NCBI GenBank assembly: GCA_003483885.1
Contig: DMXI01000479.1
Location: 1-41,848 of the forward strand
Direction of reading: 5' to 3'
Origin: Microscillaceae bacterium
Lineage (GTDB): Bacteria > Bacteroidota > Bacteroidia > Cytophagales > Microscillaceae
Length of the DNA: 41,848 nucleotides
Of the stretch, positions 8,431 to 16,959 are shown piece by piece; the stretch's first letter is position 1; each line of letters opens with the position of its first letter. Position numbers and translations under genes: made by a program. The notes under the pieces are model-generated. The model was given only the letters and a program-made list of their open reading frames with translations, was not told the origin of the DNA and did no database searches.

Positions 8431-8462
8431 CATAGGGCTGTCAGTGATCCCTCCTACTTTTG
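8427..8462 (+). promoter_or_regulatory. Palindromic operator candidate plus -7 box
   Basis: CTGACA (8427-8432) and TGTCAG (8439-8444) form a perfect 6-6-6 palindrome around TAGGGC. Ten bases later TACTTTTG (8455-8462) matches the Bacteroidota -7 consensus TAnnTTTG exactly. No TTG lies at -33; the palindrome covers that place instead, as expected for an activator-dependent or regulated promoter. The WYL regulator encoded just upstream is the obvious candidate binder (inference). Confidence 0.55.
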
Positions 8463-8488
8463 TAACAGCTAACAAAAAAACGAAACCA

Positions 8489-8749
8489 ATGGAACACAAA
8501 AATTGCCAAAGCTGCGCGATGCCGCTCAAAAAAGATCCCAAAAAAGGAGGCTCCAATGCCGATGGTTCTACCAGCACTGTTTACTGTAGTTATTGCTATG
8601 AAAACGGGCATTTTGTTCATCCAGATATTACGATGATTGAGATGAAACAATTGGTGAAATCAAAAATGAAAGAGATGGGTTTTCCAGGGTTTATGGCTGG
8701 ATTTTTTACCAAAGGAATTCCTAAATTAGAAAGATGGAGAAATCAGTAA
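8489..8749 (+). CDS. Small zinc-ribbon protein
   Basis: An 86-residue protein. Residues 1-45 match the Bacteroidota zinc-ribbon family (PF12674-like): C6-x2-C9 and C33-x2-C36 frame a Gly/Ser-rich loop, with NCQSCAMP and YCSYCYENGHF as landmarks. The rest is a short amphipathic tail (residues 55-86). The function is not established for this family; it often sits beside YafY/WYL regulators. The ATG at 8489 is preferred over in-frame starts inside the WYL gene (for example 8423), because it begins at the zinc ribbon and lies about 27 nt after the -7 box. It overlaps the next gene by 16 nt, which suggests coupled translation. Confidence 0.8.
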   Translation: MEHKNCQSCAMPLKKDPKKGGSNADGSTSTVYCSYCYENGHFVHPDITMIEMKQLVKSKMKEMGFPGFMAGFFTKGIPKLERWRNQ

Positions 8750-9369
8750 ATGTACTAGACAAACTGGCTTCGGCTCTTGGCCAACGCGATGAGGCACCCA
8801 ACATCGCACTGGCTGAAGCCATTGCTACTACCGAAGATCAAGAAGCTATCGCGGCATTGGTTGGCGGATTGCAGCAGAAAAAAGCGACTGCCAACGATTG
8901 CATCAAGGTATTGTATGAAATCGGCGAGCGCAAGCCAGCCTTGATTGTAGATTACTTGGAGGATTTTAAGGCATTGCTTTTCCATAAAAACAACCGTTTG
9001 CAATGGGGGGCTATGACTGCCTTGTATTGGATTAGTAAAGCAAAGCCAGACAAAGTTTACGCACATTTGGTGCAAATTATGGAAGCTGCGGATAAAGGCT
9101 CGGTGATTACCCGCGATTATGCAATCAATATTCTTATTGAGTTGGCTTCTTGTGCTCCCTATGCCAACGATGCCCAGGATTTGCTCTTGGAACAATTCCG
9201 ACAAAGCCCCGTAAATCAGTTGCCTATGTACGCCGAGCGAGCCTTACCCATCATAACCGAAGCATATCGCACCCGCTTTGCAGAGGTGCTTATCCAGCGT
9301 TTAAACGATGTAGAAAAAGCCAGCAAGCGTAAACGATTGGAAAAGGTCTTGAAGCATTTGAATAATTAA
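8734..9369 (+). CDS. HEAT-like helical repeat protein
   Basis: A 211-residue, all-helical, cytoplasmic protein with repeated helix pairs of the HEAT/Armadillo type, such as DQEAIAALVGGLQQKKATAN, LQWGAMTALYWISKAKPDKV and TRDYAINILIELASCAP. Such proteins are protein-protein scaffolds, and no enzymatic motif is seen. It overlaps the zinc-ribbon gene by 16 nt and is the last gene of the WYL operon; a strong intrinsic terminator follows 20 nt after its stop. The product's exact partner is unknown. Confidence 0.75.
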   Translation: MEKSVNVLDKLASALGQRDEAPNIALAEAIATTEDQEAIAALVGGLQQKKATANDCIKVLYEIGERKPALIVDYLEDFKALLFHKNNRLQWGAMTALYWISKAKPDKVYAHLVQIMEAADKGSVITRDYAINILIELASCAPYANDAQDLLLEQFRQSPVNQLPMYAERALPIITEAYRTRFAEVLIQRLNDVEKASKRKRLEKVLKHLNN

Positions 9370-9389
9370 ATAAAGTGTATAACTATTTT

Positions 9390-9430
9390 CAGGCATCTGC
9401 ATTGCTCAACATAGCAGATGCCTGTTTTCT
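9390..9430 (+). terminator. Intrinsic terminator of the WYL operon
   Basis: A perfect 11-bp stem, CAGGCATCTGC (9390-9400) with GCAGATGCCTG (9414-9424), and a 13-nt loop are followed by TTTTCT. It lies 20 nt after the stop codon of the helical-repeat gene. Confidence 0.85.
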
Positions 9431-9704
9431 GCCCTATTGCCTTCCTTATATCACCTTTTGCCTACCAATTTTCAGAAAACTACACTATATTTGATGATTC
9501 ATTGCATAAAATCTATTACACAATCAATGAAGTAGAGATTTGAACGTTATGGTTAACCAATCACTGGTTGGTATTAAATAATGTTTAGATAGGTATTGAT
9601 TAGGTAAGAATTTTGTGCGGTAGACAAATAAGTTGATCTATTCACCAGTTGACTAACCATAATATCTCGATTGTAAGGCAATAATTACTTCTTTACGAAG
9701 AATA
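9431..9704. other. Intergenic region upstream of 7TMR-DISM phosphatase
   Basis: A/T-rich with no gene. A small inverted repeat ACCAA/TTGGT lies at 9556-9572, and ATGGTTA near 9549 recurs inverted as TAACCAT near 9655. These could be regulatory sites for the phosphatase gene, but no promoter matching the consensus was recognised. Confidence 0.35.
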
Positions 9705-11864
9705 ATGAATATTAGAATTTATAAGTTTATATTGATGATGGGGATACTCCTGGGGGTGACCTATGAGGGAATTTCTCAGAGCAAAATCATCATTACCCCC
9801 CAAACACCTCTACTCAAAATAGGTAAGAAGGTTCAGTTTTTCGAAGACAAAACCAATACCCTTCGCATTCAGGATGTTGTGAAACCTGAGGTTCAACAAC
9901 AGTTTCAAACGCAAACCAAGGAGGTATTCAATCAACCTCCCGCTAATACTACAATTTGGTTCAAGATTGTAGTACAAAATCAAAGCAAAGAAGACATTTT
10001 TCTGACCATTGGCGAATCGTTTAGTACTTGGTATGCTGACTTATACAAGCCTGATATTCATAATCAATATTCGCAGGCGAAGGAATACGGTTCTATGCGC
10101 CCTATCGCTAACAACGACCTCAACTCTAACTTTCATTGTGCACTCATTGCTAAAGGATCCGAAACCAATACGCAGGTTATTTACTTAAAAATATTTGGTT
10201 CTTCTCCCAAAAACCACGCTTTCCAAATAGGTACATTTCGGGCGTTAGACAGCTACTTACAAGTCAACGATTACATCGTAACCCTTTTTATAGGCATTAT
10301 ACTGGCCTTGCTTATTTATAACCTATTCATCTATTATTCGGCGCGAGATACCATCTACCTTGTTTATATTTTGTACCTGGGTTGGGTGTTGTTTGTAGCC
10401 ACCTTCAGCAGTGGTTACCCGCTGGTATATAAGCATTGGTTGTGGAATTATTTTTACTCTTGGAATGGTATCGGATACACCCTTATTACCTTGTTTGCCT
10501 CGTTTTACCTCAACCTAAAGCGGGTAAGCCCTCGATTTTATCGTTGGATTTGGTTTTGTACCATTTTATTAAGTGCGGTTTTCCCTTTATTCAATATCAC
10601 CGGTATACTATCAGTGGTGCAGTTGGCAATGCCCTACCAACTGGTACTCACCACTTACTATTTAAGTTTGCTATTTATTGGGATTTGGTTGGTTGCCAAA
10701 GGTCAGCGCAATGCACGTTTTTATACGTTGGCCTGGAGTTTTGTCATCATTGGTACCATTGTTTTTGTGCTTACGCTCAACGCAGTAGTTCCTTACAATC
10801 GCTTTACCTACAACAGTCAATATTTGGGATTTAGCCTAGAGGCTTTGCTATTTGCCTTGGCGCTGGGAGATCGTATGAATATTCTCAAAGCAGAAAAAGA
10901 AGAAGCCCAAGCCCAAAATCTATTACTCATTAGAGAGCAAAACATCAACCTGGAAAAGAAAGTACAGGAAAGAACGCGAGAATTGATGGCCTCTAAGGAT
11001 GAAATAATGACCCAAAATGAGGAACTAAGACAAGTACAAGAAGAATTGGAAACCCAGCGGGATTTTTTGGATAAACAAAACGTGAAGCTCAATCGCCAAA
11101 ATGAGCTAATTACAACCAGTATAAGAGCCGCTGAATCTATTCAAAAAACCATTTTGCCCACTACCACCCAGTTAAATGACCTACTGAAGGATCACTTCCT
11201 CATTTATAAACCACGAGATGTGGTTTCTGGCGATTTTTACAGTATTCACCAAAGTAAAGATAAAACCTATTTATTGGTTGCGGATTGTACTGGCCACGGA
11301 GTCCCAGGGGCCTTTATGACTTTGATTGGTTATAACTTGATTGACCAAATTATTCAGTTTCAGTGCGTTAGCCAGCCCAATCAGATATTGACTCGCCTAC
11401 ACGAAGAAGTACACCACTTTTTACGACAGGAGTCTTATAACGAAAGTAGTGGTATGGACGCGGCTTTGTTTACAATGGAACCCACTGAGGATGGTCAAGT
11501 AAAAATCACCTATGCCGGGGCCAAAAACGGTTTTTATTACCACAATGCCATTACAGGGGCATTTGGCCAGATCAAGGGTACCCGCAAGTCTATTGGAGGT
11601 TTTCAAAATAGAAGTATTGACTTTGAGCACGTCACGATGGTATTGCCTCCCAATAGCATCATTTATACTGGTACCGATGGTTTTCAGGATCAGCACAATG
11701 TGCAACGCAAGAAATTTGGTAGAAAAAGATTGGAAGAATTGATTGAAAGTTCGGTTCACTTACCTCTTCAAGAACAACAAGCGCTACTTACTACTCAACT
11801 CCAAACCCATATGGAGGGTACCGACCAACGAGACGATATCTTGTGGATTGGTTTTAAAATCTAA
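9705..11864 (+). CDS. 7TMR-DISM sensor with SpoIIE-type PP2C phosphatase output
   Basis: A 719-residue membrane receptor. It has a signal peptide (~1-25), an extracellular beta-sandwich of the 7TMR-DISMED2 type (~30-180, with WFKIVVQNQS), seven membrane helices (~190-392), a coiled coil (~393-475) and a SpoIIE/PP2C domain (~495-719). Metal-binding aspartates are visible in VSGDFY (D510) and VADCTGHGVPGAFM (D527), and QRDDILWIGFKI near the end carries the last ones. Such proteins are expected to dephosphorylate an anti-sigma-factor antagonist in response to an outside signal, possibly a carbohydrate. No RsbW or STAS partner is adjacent. The gene stands alone, and the same output domain recurs at 13575 and 31853. 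Confidence 0.9.
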   Translation: MNIRIYKFILMMGILLGVTYEGISQSKIIITPQTPLLKIGKKVQFFEDKTNTLRIQDVVKPEVQQQFQTQTKEVFNQPPANTTIWFKIVVQNQSKEDIFLTIGESFSTWYADLYKPDIHNQYSQAKEYGSMRPIANNDLNSNFHCALIAKGSETNTQVIYLKIFGSSPKNHAFQIGTFRALDSYLQVNDYIVTLFIGIILALLIYNLFIYYSARDTIYLVYILYLGWVLFVATFSSGYPLVYKHWLWNYFYSWNGIGYTLITLFASFYLNLKRVSPRFYRWIWFCTILLSAVFPLFNITGILSVVQLAMPYQLVLTTYYLSLLFIGIWLVAKGQRNARFYTLAWSFVIIGTIVFVLTLNAVVPYNRFTYNSQYLGFSLEALLFALALGDRMNILKAEKEEAQAQNLLLIREQNINLEKKVQERTRELMASKDEIMTQNEELRQVQEELETQRDFLDKQNVKLNRQNELITTSIRAAESIQKTILPTTTQLNDLLKDHFLIYKPRDVVSGDFYSIHQSKDKTYLLVADCTGHGVPGAFMTLIGYNLIDQIIQFQCVSQPNQILTRLHEEVHHFLRQESYNESSGMDAALFTMEPTEDGQVKITYAGAKNGFYYHNAITGAFGQIKGTRKSIGGFQNRSIDFEHVTMVLPPNSIIYTGTDGFQDQHNVQRKKFGRKRLEELIESSVHLPLQEQQALLTTQLQTHMEGTDQRDDILWIGFKI

Positions 11865-11951
11865 GCACTTCTGGATTGTTATTTTGATTTCGTTTGCCGC
11901 TTTTCGTGGCAGGAAGTCACTACTTTATACTGTTTTGTTTAACAAAAGTAT

Positions 11952-11959
11952 TATTTTTG
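11952..11959 (+). promoter_or_regulatory. Possible -7 element upstream of second LRR gene
   Basis: TATTTTTG is an exact match to TAnnTTTG, 83 nt before the ATG at 12043. The only TTG-like -33 box nearby (in CTGTTTTGTTT) is about 14 nt away, shorter than usual, so the call is weak. Confidence 0.3.
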
Positions 11960-12042
11960 ATATCCAACCCAAAAAGTGATCATTTTTATTATATTGCTAA
12001 TAGTCAGGGAATTATACTCATAAAATCAGCCGTTAGCGTTCT

Positions 12043-12759
12043 ATGGAAGTTAAACAACAGCTCTTTTGTACTCCAGAATATACCCAACGAATCCGGCAGT
12101 TTTTGAACAGCCGAGACGATACCAATGTAGAATTGGCTTTTTTTATTATGAAAGGCAATGGCATTCCGGTAGAGTTGCACAAAACCTTACGCACTGGAAA
12201 AAAAGTATTGCTTTGCCTCGAGCATGGCTTTTATGATATTGTAAAAGGGGTACAAAGCCTCGACTGGGAAGACTGTGATTTACAAGAACTTCCACAGGAT
12301 ATACATCACCTCCAAAACCTCCGGGAACTGTACCTGGAATACAACCAAATCCGGAAACTATCGCCTTCTATTCAGTCCCTAACTCAGCTTCGGGAACTAA
12401 ACTTAAGCGAAAATTTACTCAAAGAAATTCCTAAAGAAATTGGTTTTTTGACTCAAATGGAAGAGTTGAAACTGAGCGGGAACCAGCTTACCTCTTTGCC
12501 TCCAGAAATCGGGCACCTAACCCAACTTCAGTACATTGGGCTGAGCAATAACCGTATTACCCAATTACCCAAAGGATTTACCCAATTACAAAACCTTGAA
12601 TATATTGGCTTCAGCAATAATGAACTCACTCATTTACCTGAAGAAATTTATCAATTGCCTCGCCTCAAAAAAATCACTTTGTATGGCAATCACTTTGCCC
12701 ATTCAGAAATCAAAAAAATCAACCGCAATTTGCCCAACACTTATGTGCGTTTTCGATGA
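12043..12759 (+). CDS. Leucine-rich-repeat protein (5 repeats)
   Basis: A 238-residue cytoplasmic protein: N-terminal domain 1-90 (NVELAFFIMKGNG and VLLCLEHGF), five regular 23-residue LRRs (91-205) and a 33-residue C-cap ending LPNTYVRFR. The LRR consensus is LxxLxLSxNxLxxLPxEIxxL. The N-domain is clearly related to that of the LRR protein at 5734-7542 (shared LLCLEHGF) and more distantly to the trio at 36453-39975. No signal peptide, enzymatic domain or membrane segment is seen. It lies alone between the phosphatase and the thioredoxin gene. A protein-binding role is inferred from the fold only. Confidence 0.88.
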   Translation: MEVKQQLFCTPEYTQRIRQFLNSRDDTNVELAFFIMKGNGIPVELHKTLRTGKKVLLCLEHGFYDIVKGVQSLDWEDCDLQELPQDIHHLQNLRELYLEYNQIRKLSPSIQSLTQLRELNLSENLLKEIPKEIGFLTQMEELKLSGNQLTSLPPEIGHLTQLQYIGLSNNRITQLPKGFTQLQNLEYIGFSNNELTHLPEEIYQLPRLKKITLYGNHFAHSEIKKINRNLPNTYVRFR

Positions 12760-12832
12760 TTGTGAATCATTTAGTCTATCTTCGTGTTTTGATACCATAA
12801 AATCATTTTGCCGAATAACTTATTAAGCATCA

Positions 12833-13441
12833 ATGACATCCAAGAAAAAGAACAGTGTTAAAAGACAGCTCATCGAATGGGGAATACTTTTGGGGGTTTT
12901 AGGGGTTTTGTTTGTAACTGGCTGGCACAAAAACGTAGCTGCCGGCTTGCAACAACTCTTACTCAAAACGGGCGTTATGCAAGCTTCGGTACAAAAAGAA
13001 ACTGATCGGGTAGCAGCCGCTTATAACTTTCAGCTCAAAACCTTGGAAGGTAAATTGGTAAGTTTTGAAGAATTCAAGGGCAAAACTGTATTTATGAATT
13101 TATGGGCCACCTGGTGCCCTCCCTGCATTGCCGAAATGCCTGATATCCACGAGTTATACAAAGAAGTTAATAGCGACAAAGTGAAGTTTGTAATGATTTC
13201 GCTGGACGAAAACCCTCAAAAAGCAGCCAAGTTTATTCAACGCAAAGGTTACACATTTCCGGTATATATTGTATCGGGAAATCTTCCTCGGGTGTATGCG
13301 TCTCGCTCTATTCCTACCACCTTTGTAATATCGCCCCAAGGTAAAATCGCCATCAAGCGCAAAGGAATTGCTTCTTACAACACGCGCAAGTTCAAAAAGT
13401 CGTTATATCAGATAGCGAATCCGCCTCCACCAAAAAACTAA
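12833..13441 (+). CDS. TlpA-like membrane-anchored thiol:disulfide oxidoreductase
   Basis: A 202-residue protein with a basic N-terminus, one membrane segment (residues ~14-30) and a periplasmic thioredoxin fold of the TlpA/ResA (AhpC-TSA/Redoxin) type. The active site is WCPPC (C95, C98) in the context FMNLWATWCPPCIAEMP. The cis-proline loop is SIPTTFVISPQG. Family members reduce disulfides in exported proteins or apocytochromes. No CcdA or cytochrome gene is adjacent, so the target is unknown. The 73-nt gap from the LRR gene suggests it could share its transcript, but a separate unit is equally possible. Confidence 0.88.
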   Translation: MTSKKKNSVKRQLIEWGILLGVLGVLFVTGWHKNVAAGLQQLLLKTGVMQASVQKETDRVAAAYNFQLKTLEGKLVSFEEFKGKTVFMNLWATWCPPCIAEMPDIHELYKEVNSDKVKFVMISLDENPQKAAKFIQRKGYTFPVYIVSGNLPRVYASRSIPTTFVISPQGKIAIKRKGIASYNTRKFKKSLYQIANPPPPKN

Positions 13442-13574
13442 TCTTTGGCACAACAATTTGCGCCTAAAATGAGTATAATCAAAAATTTATTGGCCCTTAA
13501 GGGGTACAGTTTTTGCCTTTCTGGTTATATATAGGGTAAGGCATAGATTTAAAAAATTCACGAATTACAGACTT

Positions 13575-15461
13575 GTGGCACATAAAATTCTCATCTTTTT
13601 TTTATTAATATCTTTCACTTTTTCGGTCGGAATAACTTGGGGGCAAAATCAAAAAATCAACAGTTTGAAAATCCTGGTAGATGACAGCAAAAAAGATCAA
13701 AATCAGGTAGGCATTCTCAATCGGTTGAGTACTTTGCTCAAGACAAGTAATTCTCAAGAATCAGAACGTTACGCCCAAAAGGCCCTTAAATTATCTCTAG
13801 ATATATTTTACACCATTGGGCAGGCTGAAGCTTACACCAATCTGGGTGATTTATCGGCTACTTATCGCGACGACTACCTGCAAGCCGCCAAATACTATGA
13901 AAAGGCCTATGATATTTATCGGGAATTATACAAAAATAATCAGGTTGAAAAATGGCAAGTGTATCGTTTTTTAACCGAAAATGCGATTCCAACCTACAAC
14001 AAACTCACCGAAAAACCCAAACGACGTCGTTATCGAAAAGCCCGCAAATACTATCAAAAACTCTACGTTGAGTTTACCGAATACCTTACTTTCATTGCTT
14101 CGGATACCAAAGAAAAACTCAGCGATAAGGAATTGGAGCTAAAAGACAAAGACATAGAACTCAAGGCCAAAGAAAAAGAGATCTTGACCAAACAAGTAGA
14201 GTTGCAAAATATTGACAAAAAACTAAAACGCACTGGAGTTGAACTTAGGCAACGCCAACTTGCCCAAAAATTTCTGGAATTGGCCAAAGATAGCCTGTCC
14301 GATAGTTTATTTATTGCCGAATCTATTCGTTTGAAATTGATAGATAGCCTTGTGCTCAAGAAACTGGAAATTAAAGATAACAAGCTCAAAATCCAGGAAA
14401 ATGCTTTGCAGTTACTTACCCAACGCCAAAAAGTAGAACGACTAGAAAACGAAAAAGCCAGGCAAAGAACCTTGATTACCTCTTTTACGGTGGGGGTGCT
14501 TTTGCTAGTAGCGTTAGCTTTTGTGCTCTATAGGAGCAATCGCTTGCAAAAACGATCTAACACATTGCTTACGGAGCGAAATGAGGAGATAGAACAGCAA
14601 AACGAAGAGATTAGGACAAAAAACGACCAAATCGAGACCAAAAACAAAAAGATTACCGAGAGTATCAATTACGCACAACGTATTCAAAAAGCCATTTTAC
14701 CCGATCATGCCGCCATCAAAGCATTGCTTCCCAATTCGTTTGTGTATTACCGCCCTTACCAAATCGTGAGCGGTGACTTTTATTGGTTTGGGGTAGTCGG
14801 CAAAAAGATAGTGTACGCTGCGGTAGACTGTACGGGCCATGGAGTGCCAGGCGCTTTTATGAGTATGATTGGCAGTGCCTTGCTCAATGAGATTGTCAAA
14901 CAAAAACAAATCACTGAATCTCATCTTATTTTAAACCATTTGCATATTGGCATTCGAGACTCGCTACGGCAAGAAGAAACCCACAACCAAGATGGAATGG
15001 ACATGGCCATTGTAGTGGTGGACACCGAAAATTACCAAATGGACTTTTCAGGCGCTAAAAACCCACTGATATACATTCAGGATGGGGAATTACATCTTTT
15101 GAAAGGGGATCGTTATCCCATTGGCGACGTGATCAACAAAAGCGAAAGAGATTTTACTAAACATACGATTAAGCTCGATAAGTCTACGGTATGTTACATG
15201 TTTTCGGATGGTTACCAGGATCAGTTTGGGGGACCTCAGAAACGTAAATTTATGGGAAAACGCCTTCGCCAAATGCTACTCGACAATCACCAATTGGATT
15301 TTGCTCAACAGAAAGAAATCTACGAAAAAACTTTGCTGGAATGGATTGCCGATACGGGACAAATAGATGATGTGTTGTTGATTGGGTTTAAGTTTGACCA
15401 GGAAGTAGTAGAAAACACGGAAATCAATCTCCTAAAATCTAAAGCAGAAGAAAGAGTGTAA
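13575..15461 (+). CDS. TPR sensor with coiled coil and SpoIIE phosphatase domain
   Basis: A 628-residue protein. It has a signal peptide (~1-23), a short TPR-like region (~55-165), a long charged coiled coil (~175-298) in the periplasm, one membrane helix (~300-319), a second coiled coil (~325-370) and a SpoIIE/PP2C domain (~375-610). Metal ligands are in VSGDFYWF (D401) and AAVDCTGHGVPGAFM (D418), and GQIDDVLLIGF carries the last. The start appears to be GTG at 13575, as no in-frame ATG precedes the signal peptide. This TPR-TM-SpoIIE build is typical of Cytophagales. A STAS/SEC14-like protein is encoded 156 nt downstream, a conceivable partner (inference). Confidence 0.88.
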   Translation: MAHKILIFFLLISFTFSVGITWGQNQKINSLKILVDDSKKDQNQVGILNRLSTLLKTSNSQESERYAQKALKLSLDIFYTIGQAEAYTNLGDLSATYRDDYLQAAKYYEKAYDIYRELYKNNQVEKWQVYRFLTENAIPTYNKLTEKPKRRRYRKARKYYQKLYVEFTEYLTFIASDTKEKLSDKELELKDKDIELKAKEKEILTKQVELQNIDKKLKRTGVELRQRQLAQKFLELAKDSLSDSLFIAESIRLKLIDSLVLKKLEIKDNKLKIQENALQLLTQRQKVERLENEKARQRTLITSFTVGVLLLVALAFVLYRSNRLQKRSNTLLTERNEEIEQQNEEIRTKNDQIETKNKKITESINYAQRIQKAILPDHAAIKALLPNSFVYYRPYQIVSGDFYWFGVVGKKIVYAAVDCTGHGVPGAFMSMIGSALLNEIVKQKQITESHLILNHLHIGIRDSLRQEETHNQDGMDMAIVVVDTENYQMDFSGAKNPLIYIQDGELHLLKGDRYPIGDVINKSERDFTKHTIKLDKSTVCYMFSDGYQDQFGGPQKRKFMGKRLRQMLLDNHQLDFAQQKEIYEKTLLEWIADTGQIDDVLLIGFKFDQEVVENTEINLLKSKAEERV

Positions 15462-15533
15462 GATTTGGGTACATTATCTTATCTTTATATCTTACATAAT
15501 ATCAAGCAATCCATAATATTTGCTGGATTATGG

Positions 15534-15571
15534 CAGAGCAATACTCTTTGAGTAATCTCTGATTTTATTTA
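15534..15571 (+). terminator. Terminator-like hairpin after SpoIIE gene
   Basis: CAGAG (15534-15538) pairs with CTCTG (15557-15561) and TACTC (15542-15546) with GAGTA (15550-15554) across TTT. ATTTTATTTAA follows. A further hairpin, CCATAAT/ATTATGG (15511-15533), lies just upstream. Together they separate the phosphatase from the next gene. Confidence 0.5.
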
Positions 15572-15617
15572 ATTATCAAGTATTTTATCCTATTAGATCA
15601 CATTTTCCTAAAACACT

Positions 15618-16016
15618 ATGAACAATCATTTCAAAAACCAATATGCTACCATAGACTACGATCAGTCAAAAAACACCTTGATGCTTACTTGGCATCGTTT
15701 TGCTCAAGAAGATGCGTTTAGAAGTGTCATGACTAAATTTTATGATTTATCAACCCAACTGAAGGTTTCTAAGTGGCTTTTTGATAGCCGTAAGCAAGGG
15801 CTTATTTCTTCTAAGGACCAGAAGTGGACTGTGTCGGAAGTAGTAAATAGAAAACTTGACACTACCCAGATAAAAACGGCAGTAGTCATGCCTGAAAATA
15901 CTTTTATGAAGGTTTCGGTGAATAAAATTACCAGTGAACTGGAAACTCAAGCTGCTGATCAAAATTATCAGCTTTTTAAATCACCAGAACAAGCCCTGAC
16001 TTGGCTCGATCAATAA
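15618..16016 (+). CDS. STAS/SEC14 (SpoIIAA-like) domain protein
   Basis: A 132-residue single-domain cytoplasmic protein. The pattern is a beta-strand start (YATIDYDQSKNTLMLTW), a helix, KWLFDSRKQGLIS with SSKDQKW following, then IKTAVVMPENTFMKVSV and a final helix with ALTWL. This matches the SpoIIAA-like/SEC14 proteins frequent in Bacteroidota, where the D(T/S)R motif follows the central strand. The serine/threonine that is phosphorylated in true anti-anti-sigma factors cannot be assigned with confidence. It is followed 22 nt later by an AraC gene, so the two are probably co-transcribed, and it lies just after a SpoIIE phosphatase. Confidence 0.7.
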   Translation: MNNHFKNQYATIDYDQSKNTLMLTWHRFAQEDAFRSVMTKFYDLSTQLKVSKWLFDSRKQGLISSKDQKWTVSEVVNRKLDTTQIKTAVVMPENTFMKVSVNKITSELETQAADQNYQLFKSPEQALTWLDQ

Positions 16017-16038
16017 ATGATTGCTTGGCCATCAAAAT

Positions 16039-16959
16039 ATGAAGCACATCAAAACCCTGGCAGAGTACTGCCAGGCCATCAATATATCTCTCCCTCTCCA
16101 CCACTATTTCGACATTCGAAGTTTTCAGGAGAATATGCCCTCGGTGCACGCCAAAATGACTCCTTTTCGCCATGAGTTTTATGCTATAGCCATTCGTTTT
16201 GCGGGTGAAGGAACTGTCATCTCTGGGGCACATACCGATTTTCCTGAAGGCTCTACCATTTTTTTCAACTCCCCTTTTCAGATTCTCTCCTGGGATATTG
16301 TACCCGATTGGCAGGGCTATTACATTATGTTTACTCAGGACTTTCTGGCCCAAATGCCTTATTTTGAGCACCTATTGGAAGACTTCCCTTTTTTAAGGAT
16401 GGATAAATCTATTCCATTTACTATCGACCAAGCCGATGTAGCCCAAGTATTGGCCGTTTTTAAGCATATTTACCAAGAATACCATAGTCAAAATACCGAT
16501 AAGTTTTCCTTCATTGGCACATATACTATGCTGTTATTGCATTATGTCAAGCGGTATTTTATAGCTCAGGTGGGGCTCAAGGAGGCCGAAAAAATGATTC
16601 GCACGGCTGATTTGAAAATCGTGACTCGGTTTCAGACTATGATCCAAACCAGTTTTTATCCAGATAATGCCAACAAAGCTTCAGTCAATCTACATTCGCC
16701 CAGCTATTATGCCGAACAGCTCCACATACACCCCAACCACCTCAATGCGGTGGTAAAAGACATTACCGGGCAAACCGCTTTGAGTCATGTCCATCACCAT
16801 CTCTTACAATTGGCCAAATCGTACCTGGCCCAAACCAACCTAAGTGTCAAAGAAATAGCGTATACGTTGTATTTTGATGCTCCCAATAATTTTAATGCCT
16901 TTTTTAAGAAACACACCCAAATCACCCCGCTTACCTATCGCAAATCGCTCAATCTTTGA
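16039..16959 (+). CDS. AraC-family transcriptional regulator (cytoplasmic)
   Basis: A 306-residue protein. Residues ~20-160 form a cupin-like sensor domain (FRHEFYAIAIRFAGEG, DIVPDWQGYYIMF), followed by a C-terminal AraC HTH pair at ~215-305 (HPNHLNAVVKDITGQTALSH, VKEIAYTLYFDAPNNFNAFF, ITPLTYRKSLNL). The ATG at 16039 is chosen over the in-frame TTG at 16021. The stop codon lies inside a 59-nt direct repeat, whose second copy is 282 nt downstream. It is the nearest regulator to the SnoaL/hydrolase operon at 17325 and a reasonable candidate to control it (inference). Confidence 0.87.
   Translation: MKHIKTLAEYCQAINISLPLHHYFDIRSFQENMPSVHAKMTPFRHEFYAIAIRFAGEGTVISGAHTDFPEGSTIFFNSPFQILSWDIVPDWQGYYIMFTQDFLAQMPYFEHLLEDFPFLRMDKSIPFTIDQADVAQVLAVFKHIYQEYHSQNTDKFSFIGTYTMLLLHYVKRYFIAQVGLKEAEKMIRTADLKIVTRFQTMIQTSFYPDNANKASVNLHSPSYYAEQLHIHPNHLNAVVKDITGQTALSHVHHHLLQLAKSYLAQTNLSVKEIAYTLYFDAPNNFNAFFKKHTQITPLTYRKSLNL

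Noticed and set aside
8285..8488. N-terminal extension of the zinc-ribbon protein
   Set aside because: It would overlap the WYL coding region and precede the -7 box at 8455; the zinc ribbon begins right at the ATG at 8489.
8755..9204. 149-codon minus-strand frame
   Set aside because: Fully antisense to the HEAT-like gene, which has operon context and a terminator; no recognisable domain.
14063..14389. 108-codon minus-strand frame in the TPR-SpoIIE gene
   Set aside because: Low-complexity Ser/Leu/Phe sequence, the complement of the charged coiled coil; a shadow.
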